This document shows, piece after piece, positions 62,758-64,000 of a DNA stretch of 64,000 nucleotides (position 1 is the stretch's first letter; each line of letters starts with the position of its first letter). The notes beneath the pieces are model-generated. The model was not told the DNA's origin. It made no database searches and was given only the letters and a program-made list of their open reading frames with translations. A program made the position numbers and the translations under genes. This stretch comes from an uncultured Fodinibius sp. (GTDB lineage Bacteria; Bacteroidota; Rhodothermia; Balneolales; Balneolaceae): assembly GCA_913056235.1 (NCBI GenBank), contig CAJXMW010000005.1, forward strand, positions 310,001 through 374,000, read 5' to 3'.

Positions 62758-64000
62758 ATGAAGAATTTAACACAACTTTTTACTGCTTTTTTAGCGATTG
62801 GCTTACTCATTGGCGGCCTTTCTACCTCGGCCCGGGCACAGTCTGGTGATGGATTTTTCCCGGCTATTGGCACGCCGCCCAACCCCGAGGTCGATGCCCG
62901 CTGGGATCACTATTATAACTATAAGGGCATCACTGACTTGACCAAAGAGTTGGCCGAAGCACATCCCGATTTGATTAAGCGTCAGTCGATCGGCCAATCC
63001 GTTAATGGACGTGAAATTTGGGCACTTACCGTAACCAACTTCCAGAACGGAAACCCCGATAATAAACCGGGCATTTATATTGACGGAAATATCCACTCCA
63101 ACGAGATTCAAGGTGCAGAAATGTCGCTCTATACGGCTTGGTACCTGGCAGAAACCTTTGGGGATATCGACTATATCACCAATCTGCTGGACCAGAAAGT
63201 GTTCTACATCGTGCCGACGATCAATCCCGATGCGCGGGAGCACTATATGCAGGAGCCAAACACACCGCACACGCCGCGATCCGGCCTCAAGCCAGTGGAT
63301 GACGACGGGGACGGCCGCTACGATGAAGATGGATTCGACGATCTCGACGGTAATGGACATATCACGCTAATGCGCCGCAAAACCGACCGCGGCAACTATC
63401 GGGTAGATCCGAAGTATCCCAACAAGATGAATCGTGTGGAAGACGATGAGTTTGGCAATTACGAAATCCTGGGGTACGAAGGTAAAGACAATGATGGCGA
63501 CGGGGAAGTCAACGAAGATCGCGTTGGCTATTACGATCCCAACCGCGACTGGGCCTGGAACTGGCAACCGGACTATATACAGCGTGGTGCCTATAAGTAT
63601 CCCTTTTCACTGCCAGAAAATCGCGCCGTGGCCGATTTTGTGTTGGATCATCCCAACATTGCAGCGGCCCAGAGCTACCACAATAGTGGGGGCATGATTT
63701 TGCGCGGCCCGGGCGCCCGCGAAGATGTCGATACCTACAATGACCAGGATGTGGAGGTCTACAATCAGCTCGGCAACAAGGGCGAAAAACTGCTTCCCGG
63801 TTATGACTATTTAGTCGTCTATAAAGACTTGTACAGTGTCTTTGGCGGTGAGCTCGACTGGTTTTACGGGGGCCGCGGAATCTTCACCTTCTCCAATGAG
63901 CTGTGGACCTCCTACCTGATGTTCAATGAGGAAGAAAACAGCTCGGAGGACCGCTACCAGTTTAACAAGAATCTGCTGTTCGGCAGCGCCTTCGTGGACT
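62758..64000 (+). CDS. M14 zinc metallopeptidase, cut by window end
   Basis: The frame opens at ATG 62758 and is open to the last base (414 codons seen; C terminus missing). A signal peptide (LIGGLSTSARAQ) precedes an M14 domain with an intact zinc site: GNIHSNEIQGAE, then SYHNSGG. The Arg of YYDPNRDW and the catalytic Glu in FTFSNELWT are present. Asp-rich loops (DDDGDGRYDEDGFDDLDGNG and DNDGDGEVNED) interrupt the domain at the same places as in the upstream paralogue and look calcium-binding. It would remove C-terminal residues from peptides outside the cytoplasm. Confidence 0.9.
   Translation, partial: MKNLTQLFTAFLAIGLLIGGLSTSARAQSGDGFFPAIGTPPNPEVDARWDHYYNYKGITDLTKELAEAHPDLIKRQSIGQSVNGREIWALTVTNFQNGNPDNKPGIYIDGNIHSNEIQGAEMSLYTAWYLAETFGDIDYITNLLDQKVFYIVPTINPDAREHYMQEPNTPHTPRSGLKPVDDDGDGRYDEDGFDDLDGNGHITLMRRKTDRGNYRVDPKYPNKMNRVEDDEFGNYEILGYEGKDNDGDGEVNEDRVGYYDPNRDWAWNWQPDYIQRGAYKYPFSLPENRAVADFVLDHPNIAAAQSYHNSGGMILRGPGAREDVDTYNDQDVEVYNQLGNKGEKLLPGYDYLVVYKDLYSVFGGELDWFYGGRGIFTFSNELWTSYLMFNEEENSSEDRYQFNKNLLFGSAFVD

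Overview
The window reads as a chromosomal segment of a Gram-negative member of the Bacteroidota/Balneolota-Rhodothermota group, most likely a marine or salt-adapted Balneolaceae relative. The basis is a TamA/TamB pair, CarboxypepD_reg-type TonB receptor, DUF6686, DUF7282 repeats, PAS-rich HisKA_2 kinases, AT-rich promoters resembling the Bacteroidota TTG/TAnnTTTG type, and many lipoprotein signals. The taxonomic call is inference; no rRNA or tRNA gene is visible.

Layout. 0-10 kb: an M29 aminopeptidase, a decayed four-helix-bundle gene set among 7-bp repeats, TamB/TamA, and an M14 carboxypeptidase lipoprotein. 10-13 kb: zinc CDF exporter, Sco1 and PCu(A)C copper proteins in one tight operon, then a fluoride channel (crcB) behind a translational fluoride riboswitch. 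13-21 kb: a PafA-like phosphatase, then a metal-responsive operon (porin, imelysin, di-heme oxidoreductase), two TlpA thioredoxins, a methyltransferase and a fatty-acid-hydroxylase-type enzyme. 21.8-24.4 kb: a decayed rhodanese gene, a GAF-PAS-HisKA_2 kinase and a kinase remnant.

24.4-36 kb is the most coherent accessory block. One minus-strand operon encodes two YeeE/YedE sulfur transporters, a CstB-like persulfide dioxygenase-sulfurtransferase and TauE. A second minus-strand operon encodes DUF302, TolC, MFP and RND subunits, a PII-like protein and DUF2892. A divergent GntR/UTRA regulator with its own DUF2892 partner sits beside them. A near-identical 20-bp element lies in front of all three units, so they look like one regulon that joins reactive-sulfur handling to a tripartite efflux pump.

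36-42.5 kb is a signalling cluster: a five-PAS HisKA_3 kinase with its LuxR-type response regulator, followed by a receiver-like protein without the phospho-Asp and a PAS-HisKA_2 protein whose ATP-binding motifs are eroded. 42.5-47.5 kb: a four-repeat DUF7282 lipoprotein and a tricorn-like S41 protease. 47.9-54 kb: an iron-type TonB receptor operon with two PepSY membrane proteins, DUF6686 and an exported CbiX-like chelatase. Its promoter carries a 17-bp element also found before the porin/imelysin operon, and a DtxR-family regulator lies just downstream. 54-64 kb: a thioredoxin-fold protein, a SpoIIE phosphatase, an NRDE protein, an NhaC antiporter behind a large palindrome, and a tandem pair of secreted M14 proteins, the first of which has lost its catalytic residues. 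The last gene runs off the window.
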